NCBI GenBank assembly: GCA_013298995.1
Contig: JAAFJW010000017.1
Location: 1 to 34,145, forward strand
Direction: 5' to 3'
Source: Sphingobacteriales bacterium
GTDB taxonomy: Bacteria > Bacteroidota > Bacteroidia > Sphingobacteriales > Sphingobacteriaceae
DNA length: 34,145 nt
Below the pieces are notes generated by a model. The model did no database searches, had not been told where the DNA came from, and saw only the letters and a program-made list of their open reading frames with translations. This document shows, one piece after another, positions 8,732 to 16,498 of the stretch (position 1 is its first letter; the number at the start of each line of letters is the position of its first letter). The translations under genes were made by a program, and so were the position numbers.

Positions 8732-8852
8732 GGGCGTTCCCTAAGGGGGCGGGCTTGGAGTTTATCTTGCATATAGGAAAGACTATTAGTCCTCAAAAAG
8801 CTACATTGCACTTCGCTTTTTTGCGGGCTAGCCGCTTTTAATCCCTAACGCA
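8732..8852 (+). repeat. GGGCGT intergenic repeat, diverged copy
   Basis: It opens GGGCGTTCCCTAAGGGGGCG (CCCTAAGGG hairpin) and closes CCGCTTTTAATCCCTAACGC. It fills almost the whole gap between accD and the next gene. GCGGGCTAGCCGC near 8823-8835 is a further palindromic core. The copy shares layout more than exact sequence with 7512-7634. Confidence 0.55.
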
Positions 8853-8870
8853 AAAATGCTATTGGTAAAT

Positions 8871-9152
8871 ATGAAACACGTATTAATTATACACGAAGTA
8901 GAAGAATACCAGGCTTGGAAAAAAGTATTTGACGCCGCTGCCCATATACGTAAACAAGCAGGCGAAATATCGTACCAAGTATTAAAATACGAAAACCAGC
9001 CCAATAAAATTGTGCATTTTTCGGTTTGGGTATCACACGAAAAAGCGAAAACTTTTTTCGAATCGCCGGCATTGGTACAAATACGTGAGCAAGCAGGCGT
9101 TAAAGCACCCAGCTTTATTTATTTAAACGAGTTGGAAACGGGTATTCTTTAA
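8871..9152 (+). CDS. Antibiotic-biosynthesis-monooxygenase-like (dimeric alpha/beta barrel) protein
   Basis: A 93-residue protein (MKHVLIIHEVEEYQAWKKVF...). A beta strand is followed by a YxxWKKVFDAA helix, a QVLKYENQPNKIVHFSVW strand pair, and an AKTFFESPALVQIREQAGVKAP helix. This is the ferredoxin-like ABM/stress-response barrel pattern. Members are small monooxygenases or cofactor-free dimers; no catalytic residues can be assigned here and the substrate is unknown. An in-frame ATG at 8856 would add five residues (MLLVN). I prefer 8871 because the fold begins at the VLII strand right after it and because the upstream bases belong to the intergenic repeat. Confidence 0.7.
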   Translation: MKHVLIIHEVEEYQAWKKVFDAAAHIRKQAGEISYQVLKYENQPNKIVHFSVWVSHEKAKTFFESPALVQIREQAGVKAPSFIYLNELETGIL

Positions 9153-9203
9153 GCTATCAAAACCCGAATAAAAAACACAAGTACGCATTAAATCTAAAAT
9201 AAC

Positions 9204-10295
9204 ATGGCAAACGATTATTTGGAAAGTGTAAAAAAACAATTTGAGTATTATAAAATGCTGGGCGAAAAAACAATGGCGCAACTGGATGATGCGCAATTAT
9301 TTTGGCAATACGATAACGAAAGCAACAGCCTTGCTACCATAATACAACACCTTGCGGGTAATATGCTTTCCAGGTGGACAAACTTTTTAACCTCCGATGG
9401 CGAAAAAACTTGGAGAAACCGTGAGGTCGAATTTGAAAACAATAATAGCACCCGCCAGCAACTTTTAGCCACTTGGCAGCAAGGCTGGGATTGTTTATTT
9501 AATACTTTAAACTCGTTATCGGATAACGAGTTACAAAAAGAAATTTATATCCGTAACCAAGCACACTCGGTAACCGAAGCCATCAACAGGCAATTGGCAC
9601 ATTATCCTTACCATATTGGGCAAATGGTGTATATAGGCAAAATGTTATGTAAACAAAATTGGGTATCGTTATCAATACCCAAGGGAAACTCGAATACCTA
9701 TAATGCCGAAAAATTTTCGATAGAAAAACACAAAGAACATTTTACCGACGAAGTTTTAAAAAACAATGAGATGGATAAAACAGAAATTATAAAAAATTTA
9801 CAAGCTGCACATACACAGCTGTGGTTACTAGCTAGCCAGTTACCCGAAGATGTGCAGGTAAAAAATATTGCTGGCAAATGGTCGGCATTGGAAAATGTAC
9901 AGCACATTAATAAAAGTGTAAGCCCTTTGCTAAAATACTTTCTGTTACCAAAGCCAAGTATCGAAAAACTATTTGGCTTATCGCAAAGAGAATCCTTATC
10001 GTACACCGCATTTCACGAAACCTATTTACAAAAAATAAATAAGGGAGTTGTTGCCCCAGCAGCGTTTGTGCCCGATATTTTTGTAGAAAATAACTTAAAA
10101 GCCGAAATAGAAAATGGCGAGAATGTTTTAAAAGCGATAATTACCGCCATCGAAACATGGCCCGAAACTGATTTAGATACCTACAATTCACCTCACCCGT
10201 TATTTGGTAAAGTAACAGCAAGGGAAATACTTTATTTTACGGTTTTGCATGCGCAACACCATGCCCAAGCTATCAAAAAAATAAAATTGGGTTAG
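9204..10295 (+). CDS. Fused tandem DinB-fold protein (DUF1572-like + DinB_2-like)
   Basis: A 363-residue protein with two four-helix DinB/YfiT-type bundles in one chain. Residues 1-165 resemble DUF1572 (FEYYKMLGEKTMAQLDD, SLATIIQHLAGNMLSRW with a candidate metal His near 49, HYPYHIGQMVYIGK with two His near 131 and 135, closing in SLSIPKGNS). Residues about 195-363 form a second bundle (MDKTEIIKNLQAAHTQLW, GKWSALENVQHINKS, EILYFTVLHAQHHAQAIKKI) with its own His triad. DinB-fold proteins bind a divalent metal and include thiol transferases and putative hydrolases; the reaction here is unknown. The join carries an internal ATG at 9772, so the fusion is either genuine or a run-on of two ancestral genes. 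It is uninterrupted as read. Confidence 0.75.
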   Translation: MANDYLESVKKQFEYYKMLGEKTMAQLDDAQLFWQYDNESNSLATIIQHLAGNMLSRWTNFLTSDGEKTWRNREVEFENNNSTRQQLLATWQQGWDCLFNTLNSLSDNELQKEIYIRNQAHSVTEAINRQLAHYPYHIGQMVYIGKMLCKQNWVSLSIPKGNSNTYNAEKFSIEKHKEHFTDEVLKNNEMDKTEIIKNLQAAHTQLWLLASQLPEDVQVKNIAGKWSALENVQHINKSVSPLLKYFLLPKPSIEKLFGLSQRESLSYTAFHETYLQKINKGVVAPAAFVPDIFVENNLKAEIENGENVLKAIITAIETWPETDLDTYNSPHPLFGKVTAREILYFTVLHAQHHAQAIKKIKLG

Positions 10296-10328
10296 TGTCA
10301 CTATTGATAACGCTGTTGTTATAAGCAT

Positions 10329-10619
10329 CTACCTTTCAATAACTTTAGCTACTTTAAAATAAGTTCCATCGCTTAATGGCGCATTGGCTAATGCCTCGGC
10401 GGTGGTAATTTCTTGGCGCACTTCATCGGGGCGTAATACGTTTACGGCATCGTTCATGTAAACCAAAGGTTGTACGCCTGTGGTATCTAGTTCGTCTAGC
10501 TTGGCCATAAAACTTAGTATTTCGCTTAGCTCAACAATGGCTTTATCTTTTTCGGCTTCGTTAAGCTCAAGCCGGGCTAGGTGGGCAATTTTATCTACGG
10601 TGTCTTTATCTATTTTCAT
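10329..10619 (-). CDS. gatC: Asp-tRNA(Asn)/Glu-tRNA(Gln) amidotransferase subunit C
   Basis: A 96-residue protein starting MKIDKDTVDKIAHLARLELN, with the LxEILxFMAKLDELDTTGVQPL motif and the conserved VLRPDEV segment. GatC stabilises GatA and links GatA to GatB in the GatCAB amidotransferase, which converts mischarged Asp-tRNA(Asn) or Glu-tRNA(Gln). gatA and gatB are not in the window. The frame is open 13 codons further upstream, but the family start is the ATG at 10617-10619. It lies 35 bases after plsC on the same strand and is probably co-transcribed. Confidence 0.93.
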   Translation of the reverse strand: MKIDKDTVDKIAHLARLELNEAEKDKAIVELSEILSFMAKLDELDTTGVQPLVYMNDAVNVLRPDEVRQEITTAEALANAPLSDGTYFKVAKVIER

Positions 10620-10654
10620 GTTTTTTTGGGATTTTAATAAAGGTTTAAATCTTT

Positions 10655-11383
10655 TCAATACCTTAACCTACTACCAATTACTTTATAAACTTCATCTTTC
10701 AACTCCTCTTCGTTTGCAGGCAGCAAGTTAGCAGTTTCAATTGGTTTATGCACATAAATTTGGCAAATACCTGGCTGGCTGCCTCGGGTTTTGCCATCGT
10801 CGTGTTGTAATTGCCAACTGTTTATAATGCTTACAGGCAAAATGGCTATTTTGTTTTCGATAGCCATTTTAAATGCGCCGTTTTTAAATGAATGTAATAC
10901 AGGCGGGTAGCTTTCGCCAATAATACCTTCGGGAAAAAGTGCCAAACTAAAGCCTTGTTTTAACTGCTCGGTAGCTTTTTTATATGCCCTAAAAGCGGCC
11001 ATTTTGCTTTCTCGGTTTACGGGTACATCAATGGTTTTAAACCAAATTTTGGTAACAGGGTTGCGTAGTAAATCATCTTTACCCATAAAAAAAACATTGC
11101 TTTTACCTAGCAAAGTAATTGCGGTACTATCAAGGTTTGAGCTATGGTTGGCACAAATAATATAGTTTTTATCCCAGTTTATGGAGCTTTGGTAGGTGTA
11201 TTTATAAAACAATCCCGCCATAGCGGATGATGAAAAAGCAAAAATACGGCGATAGAAATTAAGTTTTTTATACCTATTGGGCTTCCTACTAAAATAAAAA
11301 ACAAAAGGGAACAAGAAGAAAAACGATAACGCAATGCTAAACATTAGCCAATACGTGTGCGCTTGTTTTAAAAATGTTTTCAT
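10655..11383 (-). CDS. 1-acyl-sn-glycerol-3-phosphate acyltransferase (PlsC-like)
   Basis: From the preferred start (MKTFLKQAHTYWL) the protein has 242 residues. An N-terminal TM helix (about 10-32, WLMFSIALSFFFLFPFVFYF) is followed by the PlsC acyltransferase domain. NHSSNLD is the HX4D catalytic block I (here H-S-S-N-L-D), VPVNRES is block II, LFPEGIIGE is block III, and AILPVSI is block IV. It acylates lysophosphatidate at the inner membrane during phospholipid synthesis. The frame is open to an ATG at 11420-11422, but that would overlap the trpS promoter; the start at 11381-11383 leaves a 41-bp divergent promoter region. Confidence 0.88.
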   Translation of the reverse strand: MKTFLKQAHTYWLMFSIALSFFFLFPFVFYFSRKPNRYKKLNFYRRIFAFSSSAMAGLFYKYTYQSSINWDKNYIICANHSSNLDSTAITLLGKSNVFFMGKDDLLRNPVTKIWFKTIDVPVNRESKMAAFRAYKKATEQLKQGFSLALFPEGIIGESYPPVLHSFKNGAFKMAIENKIAILPVSIINSWQLQHDDGKTRGSQPGICQIYVHKPIETANLLPANEEELKDEVYKVIGSRLRY

Positions 11384-11408
11384 CGGCTTCAAAAATAGAA
11401 AATTTCTG

Positions 11409-11416
11409 TACTTTCG
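11409..11416 (+). promoter_or_regulatory. Possible -7 box of trpS
   Basis: TACTTTCG fits TAnnTTTG with one change and ends 8 bases before the trpS ATG, which would give a very short leader. Confidence 0.35.
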
Positions 11417-11424
11417 TTTCATAT

Positions 11425-12420
11425 ATGGAAACTGTTGTAAGCGGAATACGATCGACCGGGAAATTGCATTTAGGAAACTACTATGGTGCAGTACAAAACT
11501 TTGTAAAAATGCAAAACGAGTATAATTGCTATTTTTTTATAGCCGATTATCACTCATTAACCACGCACCCTACGCCAGCCAATCTTCACGGTAACGTAAA
11601 ACAGGTTTTGGTTGAGTATTTGGCTTGTGGCATAAATCCCGAGAAGGCAACTATTTATGTACAATCAGACGTTCCCGAAATTACCGAATTATACCTTTAC
11701 CTAAATATGAATGCCTATTTGGGCGAGCTAGAGCGCAGCACATCGTTTAAAGATAAAATACGCAATAACCCCGAAAACGTGAATGCTGGCCTATTAACTT
11801 ACCCTGTTTTAATGGCTGCCGATATTTTAATACACCACGCTACCAAAGTACCTGTAGGTAAAGATCAAGAGCAGCACCTAGAAATGAGCCGCACTTTTGG
11901 CAACCGCTTTAATAATTTGTATAAAACCGAGTATTTTAAAGAGCCTTTTGCGTTTAATTTTACTCAAAATTTGGTAAAAATTCCAGGTTTAGATGGTAAC
12001 GGGAAAATGGGAAAATCGGAGGGCGAAAACAATGCCATTTATTTAAGCGATAGTCCCGAAATTATACGCAAAAAGGTAATGAAAGCCCTTACCGATGCTG
12101 GACCAACCGAGCAAAATCAAACTAAACCATCCGAAATACAAAACCTGTTTGATTTAATGAAAGTAGTATCGCAACCCGATACTTTACAACATTTCGAAAA
12201 CTTGTACCAAACTTGCCAAATACGCTACGGCGATTTTAAAAAACAACTGGCCGAAGATATGGTGCTGGCCACCGCCCCAATCCGTGAAAAAATTATAGCT
12301 ATTGCTGCCGATACCGCTTACCTGCAAAAAGTAGCCCAACTAGGTGCTGCCAAAGCCCGCGAAAGTGCCAGCAAAACCATTAAAGAAGTAAGAGAAATTA
12401 TAGGCTTTAAGGCTTTTTAA
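11425..12420 (+). CDS. trpS: Tryptophanyl-tRNA synthetase
   Basis: The 331-residue class I synthetase charges tRNA-Trp. From METVVSGIRSTGKLHLGNYYGAVQ it shows the HIGH-equivalent HLGN at about residues 14-17, the YVQSDVPE segment, the LMAADILIHHATKVPVGKDQEQHLEMSR segment (tryptophan and adenylate pocket), and the KMSKS-equivalent KMGKSE at about 194-199. The frame is open 17 codons upstream, but that extension is not family-like, so the ATG at 11425 is chosen. It heads a tight plus-strand run with the kinase gene 24 bases downstream. No tryptophan leader peptide or T-box-like structure fits in the 41-bp upstream region. Confidence 0.96.
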   Translation: METVVSGIRSTGKLHLGNYYGAVQNFVKMQNEYNCYFFIADYHSLTTHPTPANLHGNVKQVLVEYLACGINPEKATIYVQSDVPEITELYLYLNMNAYLGELERSTSFKDKIRNNPENVNAGLLTYPVLMAADILIHHATKVPVGKDQEQHLEMSRTFGNRFNNLYKTEYFKEPFAFNFTQNLVKIPGLDGNGKMGKSEGENNAIYLSDSPEIIRKKVMKALTDAGPTEQNQTKPSEIQNLFDLMKVVSQPDTLQHFENLYQTCQIRYGDFKKQLAEDMVLATAPIREKIIAIAADTAYLQKVAQLGAAKARESASKTIKEVREIIGFKAF

Positions 12421-12444
12421 ATAACGTTTTAAATATTTTATTTT

Positions 12445-13059
12445 ATGCACATTGCAGTAGTAGGAAACATTGGCGCAGGCAAAACAACCCTCACCGAGTT
12501 ATTGGCCAAAAATTACAAATGGGAACCTCTTTACGAAGCCGTTGATAATAACCCATACCTCGAAGACTTTTACAACGATATGAAACGTTGGAGTTTTAAC
12601 CTACAAGTGTATTTTTTAAATAGTCGCTTTCAGCAGATTTTAGAGATACAAAAAGGCGATAAAAACATTATACAGGATAGAACAATTTACGAAGATGCCT
12701 ATATTTTTGCCGAAAACTTACACGAAATGGGCTTAATGCCCACCCGCGATTACGAAAACTATAAAGCTATATTTGAGAATGTTACAGCATTTATTCGTCC
12801 GCCCGATTTATTAATTTACCTAAAAGCCAGTGTACCTACTTTGGTAGAAAACATACAACGCCGAGGTCGCGAGTACGAAGCCAGCATACGGCTTGATTAC
12901 CTGCAAAAACTAAACGCTAAATACGAAAAATGGATAAACGGTTATAACAAAGGCAAATTATTGATTTTAGATAAAGACCAATTAGATTTTGCCAACAATA
13001 CCGAGCATTTTGCTGGCATTATACAACAGGTAGAAAGAGAAATAAATGGTTTATTTTAG
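12445..13059 (+). CDS. Deoxynucleoside kinase (dCK/dGK family)
   Basis: A 204-residue protein with the P-loop GNIGAGKTT (residues 7-15), a YEAVDNNPYLEDFYNDMKRWSF segment (substrate pocket, E and W/F stacking residues), the QDRTIYEDAYIF motif (DRS/ERS-equivalent, about 74-85), and a LYLK-like LIYLKASVPTLVENIQRRGREYE lid with several Arg. It phosphorylates deoxynucleosides for salvage; base specificity (dA/dG/dC) cannot be fixed by eye. The spacing of 24 bases from trpS and 9 to kdsB indicates one operon. Confidence 0.9.
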   Translation: MHIAVVGNIGAGKTTLTELLAKNYKWEPLYEAVDNNPYLEDFYNDMKRWSFNLQVYFLNSRFQQILEIQKGDKNIIQDRTIYEDAYIFAENLHEMGLMPTRDYENYKAIFENVTAFIRPPDLLIYLKASVPTLVENIQRRGREYEASIRLDYLQKLNAKYEKWINGYNKGKLLILDKDQLDFANNTEHFAGIIQQVEREINGLF

Positions 13060-13068
13060 CTTGCGCCG

Positions 13069-13806
13069 ATGAAAATTTTAGGCATTATACCCGCTCGCTT
13101 TGCCAGTACCCGCTTGCCTGGCAAACCATTGGTAAACCTAGCTGGCAAAACTATGATTAGGCGGGTGTACGAGCAAGCCTTACAAGCCCATTTAATAAAC
13201 CATTTGGTGGTTGCCACCGATGACGAACGAATTGTAAAAGAAGTAGAAAACTTTGGTGGGAACGTTATTTTAACTTTAACCCAGCACCAAAGCGGCACCG
13301 ATAGGTGCGCCGAAGTAGCCGAAAAAATACCCGGTTACGATGTGGTAATTAACATACAAGGCGACGAACCCCTAATTAACCCAGCTCAAATAAACCTATT
13401 GGCCAGCTGTTTTAATAACCCCAGCACCAGCATTGCCACCTTGGTAAAAAAAATTGAAACGCTTGATGAACTCCATAATTTTGGCACACCCAAAGTAGTG
13501 CTAAACAAGCAGCTAGAAGCCATATATTTTAGCCGCCAAGCCTTACCACATTTGCGAGATATACCTCAAATCGATTGGCTAGCCCAACATACATTTTATA
13601 AGCATATTGGCATTTACGGTTTTTTAACTCCCACATTATTAAGTATTAGCAAACTAGCCACCAGTACGCTCGAAAAAATGGAAATGCTAGAACAATTACG
13701 CTGGATAGAAAACGGACATAAAATTAAAGTAGCCATAACGGATGTGGAAAGTATATCGGTAGATTCGGTGGAGGATGTGGAAAAAGTATTAAAGGCACTT
13801 GGTTAA
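13069..13806 (+). CDS. kdsB: 3-deoxy-manno-octulosonate cytidylyltransferase (CMP-KDO synthetase)
   Basis: The 245-residue protein has the nucleotidyltransferase signature IIPARFASTRLPGKPL (about 6-21), the ATDDERI segment, TLTQHQSGTDRCAEVA (about 73-88), NIQGDEPLI (about 103-111), and the HIGIYGF segment near 178. It activates KDO as CMP-KDO for the inner core of lipopolysaccharide, consistent with a Gram-negative envelope. The stop is 40 bases before the glycosyltransferase gene. Confidence 0.95.
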   Translation: MKILGIIPARFASTRLPGKPLVNLAGKTMIRRVYEQALQAHLINHLVVATDDERIVKEVENFGGNVILTLTQHQSGTDRCAEVAEKIPGYDVVINIQGDEPLINPAQINLLASCFNNPSTSIATLVKKIETLDELHNFGTPKVVLNKQLEAIYFSRQALPHLRDIPQIDWLAQHTFYKHIGIYGFLTPTLLSISKLATSTLEKMEMLEQLRWIENGHKIKVAITDVESISVDSVEDVEKVLKALG

Positions 13807-13846
13807 AAGCTAACGCAATACAAAAAATATAAATACAATTACAACA

Positions 13847-14824
13847 ATGTTTTTCTCTGTAATTATCCCATTGTACAATCGCCCAGCAGAAATTAAAGAG
13901 CTTTTACACACTTTAACGCAGCAAACTTATACCAACTTCGAGGTTTTGGTGATTGAGGATGGCTCGCAAAATGCAGCCAAAGAAATTGTAGAAAGTTTTG
14001 CGCCACAGTTAAATATCCATTATTTTTTTAAACCCAATACAGGCCAAGGCTTTACCCGTAATTATGGTTTCGAGCGGGCCAAAGGCGATTATTTTATCAT
14101 TTTTGATTCCGATTGTTTAATCCCTGCTATTTATTTAGAAACGGTAAACCAGCAAATTGCCTTACATAGCTTAGATGCCTACGGCGGCCCCGATGCTGCA
14201 CACCACAGTTTTACACCTATACAAAAAGCCATTAGCTACGCCATGACATCCGTTTTTACCACTGGTGGCATACGGGGCAAAAATAAAAATGCTGGTGGAA
14301 CCTTTCATCCTCGCAGTTTTAATATGGGCTTATCACGCAGGGTATGGGAAACCGTAGGCGGCTTCAGCATTACCCGCATGGGCGAGGATATTTTGTACAG
14401 CATTGCCATACAGCAAGCTGGCTTTAAAACCGCATTAATTAGCGAAGCAATAGTTTACCATAAACGCCGTACTAGTTTTGCACAGTTTTGGAAACAATTA
14501 CATTTTTTTGGCCGTGGCCGTATAAACATTTATACCTATTATCCAGCACAATTAAAAGCGGTACATTTTTTCCCAGCTTTGTTTACTTTTTTTGTAGGAT
14601 TTACTTTTATTGCCAATATTTTTAATTTTGCTATAGCTGGCGATTGTAATTTTTTACTATCAATTTATACATTGTTAATATTTTTTGATGCTTTGGGTAA
14701 AAATAAATCACTTAAAGTAGCTTTTTTAAGCATATTTGCATCGTATATTCAACTGCTTGCTTATGGCTTTGGGTTTACGCAAAATTTTGTCCACACTATT
14801 ATATTAAAAAATAAAAATCATTAA
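13847..14824 (+). CDS. Family 2 glycosyltransferase with C-terminal membrane segments
   Basis: A 325-residue protein. A GT-A domain (FFSVIIPLYNRPAEIKELL, VLVIEDGSQ, PNTGQGFTRNYGFERAKGD and the metal-binding FDSDC at about 86-90) is followed by GGPDAAHHSF, a MGEDILYSI segment (ED catalytic-loop equivalent) and a KRRTSFAQFWKQLHFFGRGR amphipathic QXXRW-like region. Two or three TM helices follow at about 245-315. It transfers sugar from a nucleotide sugar to an envelope acceptor at the inner membrane. Neighbouring kdsB hints at LPS or another surface glycan, but the acceptor is not known. Its TAA overlaps the ATG of the next gene by one base. Confidence 0.85.
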   Translation: MFFSVIIPLYNRPAEIKELLHTLTQQTYTNFEVLVIEDGSQNAAKEIVESFAPQLNIHYFFKPNTGQGFTRNYGFERAKGDYFIIFDSDCLIPAIYLETVNQQIALHSLDAYGGPDAAHHSFTPIQKAISYAMTSVFTTGGIRGKNKNAGGTFHPRSFNMGLSRRVWETVGGFSITRMGEDILYSIAIQQAGFKTALISEAIVYHKRRTSFAQFWKQLHFFGRGRINIYTYYPAQLKAVHFFPALFTFFVGFTFIANIFNFAIAGDCNFLLSIYTLLIFFDALGKNKSLKVAFLSIFASYIQLLAYGFGFTQNFVHTIILKNKNH

Positions 14825-15576
14825 TGGAAAACACCTTTTCGGTAAAAGAAGTTTTACAAACCGCTTGGCATATTACCCGTAATAATTTATTGGTGCTAAT
14901 GGGCTACTCGGCAGTGGCGTTTGTAAGTTTAGCCATATTACAATTTGCTTCTGCTTACATCATGTCAACCAATAATGCAGTCCTAAATTTTGTAGGATTG
15001 GCCATTGTATTGGTGGGTAATAGCATTGCAACATTGGGCTTTTACAAACTCACCTTTAAACTTATTGACGATAACGAAAATGACGATTTCGATTTTAAAA
15101 CCATTTTTCCCAGTTGGAAAAACATTTCGAGTTTTATAAGCATAACCATTTTTTTAGGTTTTATTGTATCCACAATTACATTAATATACAAACAATTACA
15201 ACCTTTAAGTGCCTTTCAATCTTTTGTTCATACAGCAAAATCAACTCCTTTTTTGATGGGCGCATTGGGTTTACTGGCTTTTTTAATTTTGGTTTTAGCC
15301 ATTATGCGTTTTATGTTTTTCCCTTGTTTTATTGTGGATGATAACTCAAGCTCAATAGAATCGTTGAGGCAAAGCAGAGAGCTTACCTACAATAACATTA
15401 GCCGTATTTTAACCGTTTTATTATTGGTAATAGGCTTTATAGCAGCTGGTTTTTTGTGCTTGGGTGTAGGTATTATTGTAACCTATCCGTTTACAAACGT
15501 AATTTTAGTGGTTACTTACCGCAAGCTGGTGTATAGCTACGGTATAGAGCATTCTGGCGAACAGATAATTAAATAA
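14824..15576 (+). CDS. Polytopic membrane protein of unknown function
   Basis: A 250-residue protein with about six hydrophobic segments (about 20-45, 50-75, 100-120, 138-165, 195-220, 222-240). A soluble N-terminal MENTFSVKEVLQTAWHITRNN precedes them, and the conserved-looking SSIESLRQSRELTYNNISRIL loop lies near 175-195. The layout resembles DUF975/glycerophosphodiester-phosphodiesterase-type membrane domains, but I cannot assign the family. It is translationally coupled (TAATG) to the glycosyltransferase, suggesting a shared envelope role. Confidence 0.7.
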   Translation: MENTFSVKEVLQTAWHITRNNLLVLMGYSAVAFVSLAILQFASAYIMSTNNAVLNFVGLAIVLVGNSIATLGFYKLTFKLIDDNENDDFDFKTIFPSWKNISSFISITIFLGFIVSTITLIYKQLQPLSAFQSFVHTAKSTPFLMGALGLLAFLILVLAIMRFMFFPCFIVDDNSSSIESLRQSRELTYNNISRILTVLLLVIGFIAAGFLCLGVGIIVTYPFTNVILVVTYRKLVYSYGIEHSGEQIIK

Positions 15577-15633
15577 TGCCTCTTGGCTTAAAATCTGTTT
15601 TAAAACGGTAAGTGTGTTTAAAATAATTGAGCA

Positions 15634-15641
15634 TAATTTTG
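15634..15641 (+). promoter_or_regulatory. -7 box of the zeta-like module
   Basis: TAATTTTG matches TAnnTTTG and ends 11 bases before the ATG at 15653, so the two following genes appear to have their own promoter. No good -33 TTTG is visible. Confidence 0.4.
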
Positions 15642-15652
15642 TATAATTTTTT

Positions 15653-15886
15653 ATGGAAAGTTTAATAGATAGGTTACTAAGCAATCTTAATAATTTTGCC
15701 GATTTGGGCAGGCAAAGGGCTTTTGAGTTAGGAAACCCTTATTATTACACCGAGGCTGGTGATGGTGATTATTGGAGAAAAGAGATGCCTAATGGCGATA
15801 TTTATTTGGTTTTGTTTGATATTGAATATGATGATAAAGGGCATGCATTAAAAATTATTGATACTTTTAAAAAGAAAATTAATTGA
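15653..15886 (+). CDS. Small hypothetical protein, possible antitoxin partner
   Basis: A 77-residue acidic protein with an N-terminal helix (MESLIDRLLSNLNNFADLGRQRAFELGN) and a beta-rich C-terminal half (DGDYWRKEMPNGDIYLVLFDIEYDDKGHALKII). I recognise no family. It ends 3 bases before the zeta-like kinase gene and shares its promoter, the arrangement of an antitoxin or immunity protein preceding a toxin. It is not similar to the three-helix epsilon antitoxin. The AT-rich codon use differs from the flanking housekeeping genes. Confidence 0.6.
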   Translation: MESLIDRLLSNLNNFADLGRQRAFELGNPYYYTEAGDGDYWRKEMPNGDIYLVLFDIEYDDKGHALKIIDTFKKKIN

Positions 15887-15889
15887 TAA

Positions 15890-16486
15890 ATGAAACAGCC
15901 TGAATTTTATGTAATTACAGGCCCAAATGGGGCAGGAAAATCTAGCTTTATTAGGAGTAGATTGAACGATTTTTCTGATTTTGAAATTATAATGACCGAT
16001 GTTTTTAAAAGTAGAACGCAGGTTGTGCTTAAAGAGGCTATTCGATTAAGAAAAAACATTGTTTTTGAAACCGTTTTTAATAATAATTCGTTTAAAAACA
16101 TTGTTGACGAAGCAAGGGAAGCAGGATACAAAACTTATTTAATTGTTTTGTTTTTAAATAGCATCGAAGAATCTGTAAAAAGAGTAACAATTAGACGTTT
16201 AGAACAAAGTGGCTTAGATATTTCTAAAGGAAATATTGAAATTAATTTTAATGAAAATTTTAAAAATGTTTCATTTTATCATCTTTATTTTACCAAAGTA
16301 TATTTTATTTATACAGGAAACAAAAATCAAAACGTAATGACTTTGAGTGGTTTAGATGTTGTTGACTATGTTAGCAATAGCAACAAGTATATTCAAGCTT
16401 TCGCAAATTATGCTTTTAAAAATGATAGATTATCCGAAAAATCTTTCCAAATAATAACCCAAAACAAAAATTTCCCAATAAATTAA
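15890..16486 (+). CDS. Zeta-toxin-like P-loop kinase
   Basis: A 198-residue protein with Walker A GPNGAGKSS at residues 11-19, a strand-helix region ending NIVFETVF (compare the FETT-type segment of zeta proteins) near 58-65, and a YKTYLIVLFLNSIEESVKRV segment (compare the YxxxLxFLxLxSPExAxxRV segment) near 83-102. A helical lid containing RRLEQSGLDIS is followed by IEINFNENFKNV, where classic zeta proteins have Arg-containing PxExIxxRY. Family members phosphorylate UDP-GlcNAc or related metabolites and are often toxins with an adjacent antitoxin. Loss of the expected Arg in the lid suggests altered activity. Toxicity and substrate are inference. The module is inserted between unrelated housekeeping genes. 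Confidence 0.7.
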   Translation: MKQPEFYVITGPNGAGKSSFIRSRLNDFSDFEIIMTDVFKSRTQVVLKEAIRLRKNIVFETVFNNNSFKNIVDEAREAGYKTYLIVLFLNSIEESVKRVTIRRLEQSGLDISKGNIEINFNENFKNVSFYHLYFTKVYFIYTGNKNQNVMTLSGLDVVDYVSNSNKYIQAFANYAFKNDRLSEKSFQIITQNKNFPIN

Positions 16487-16498
16487 ACAATAAAAAAC

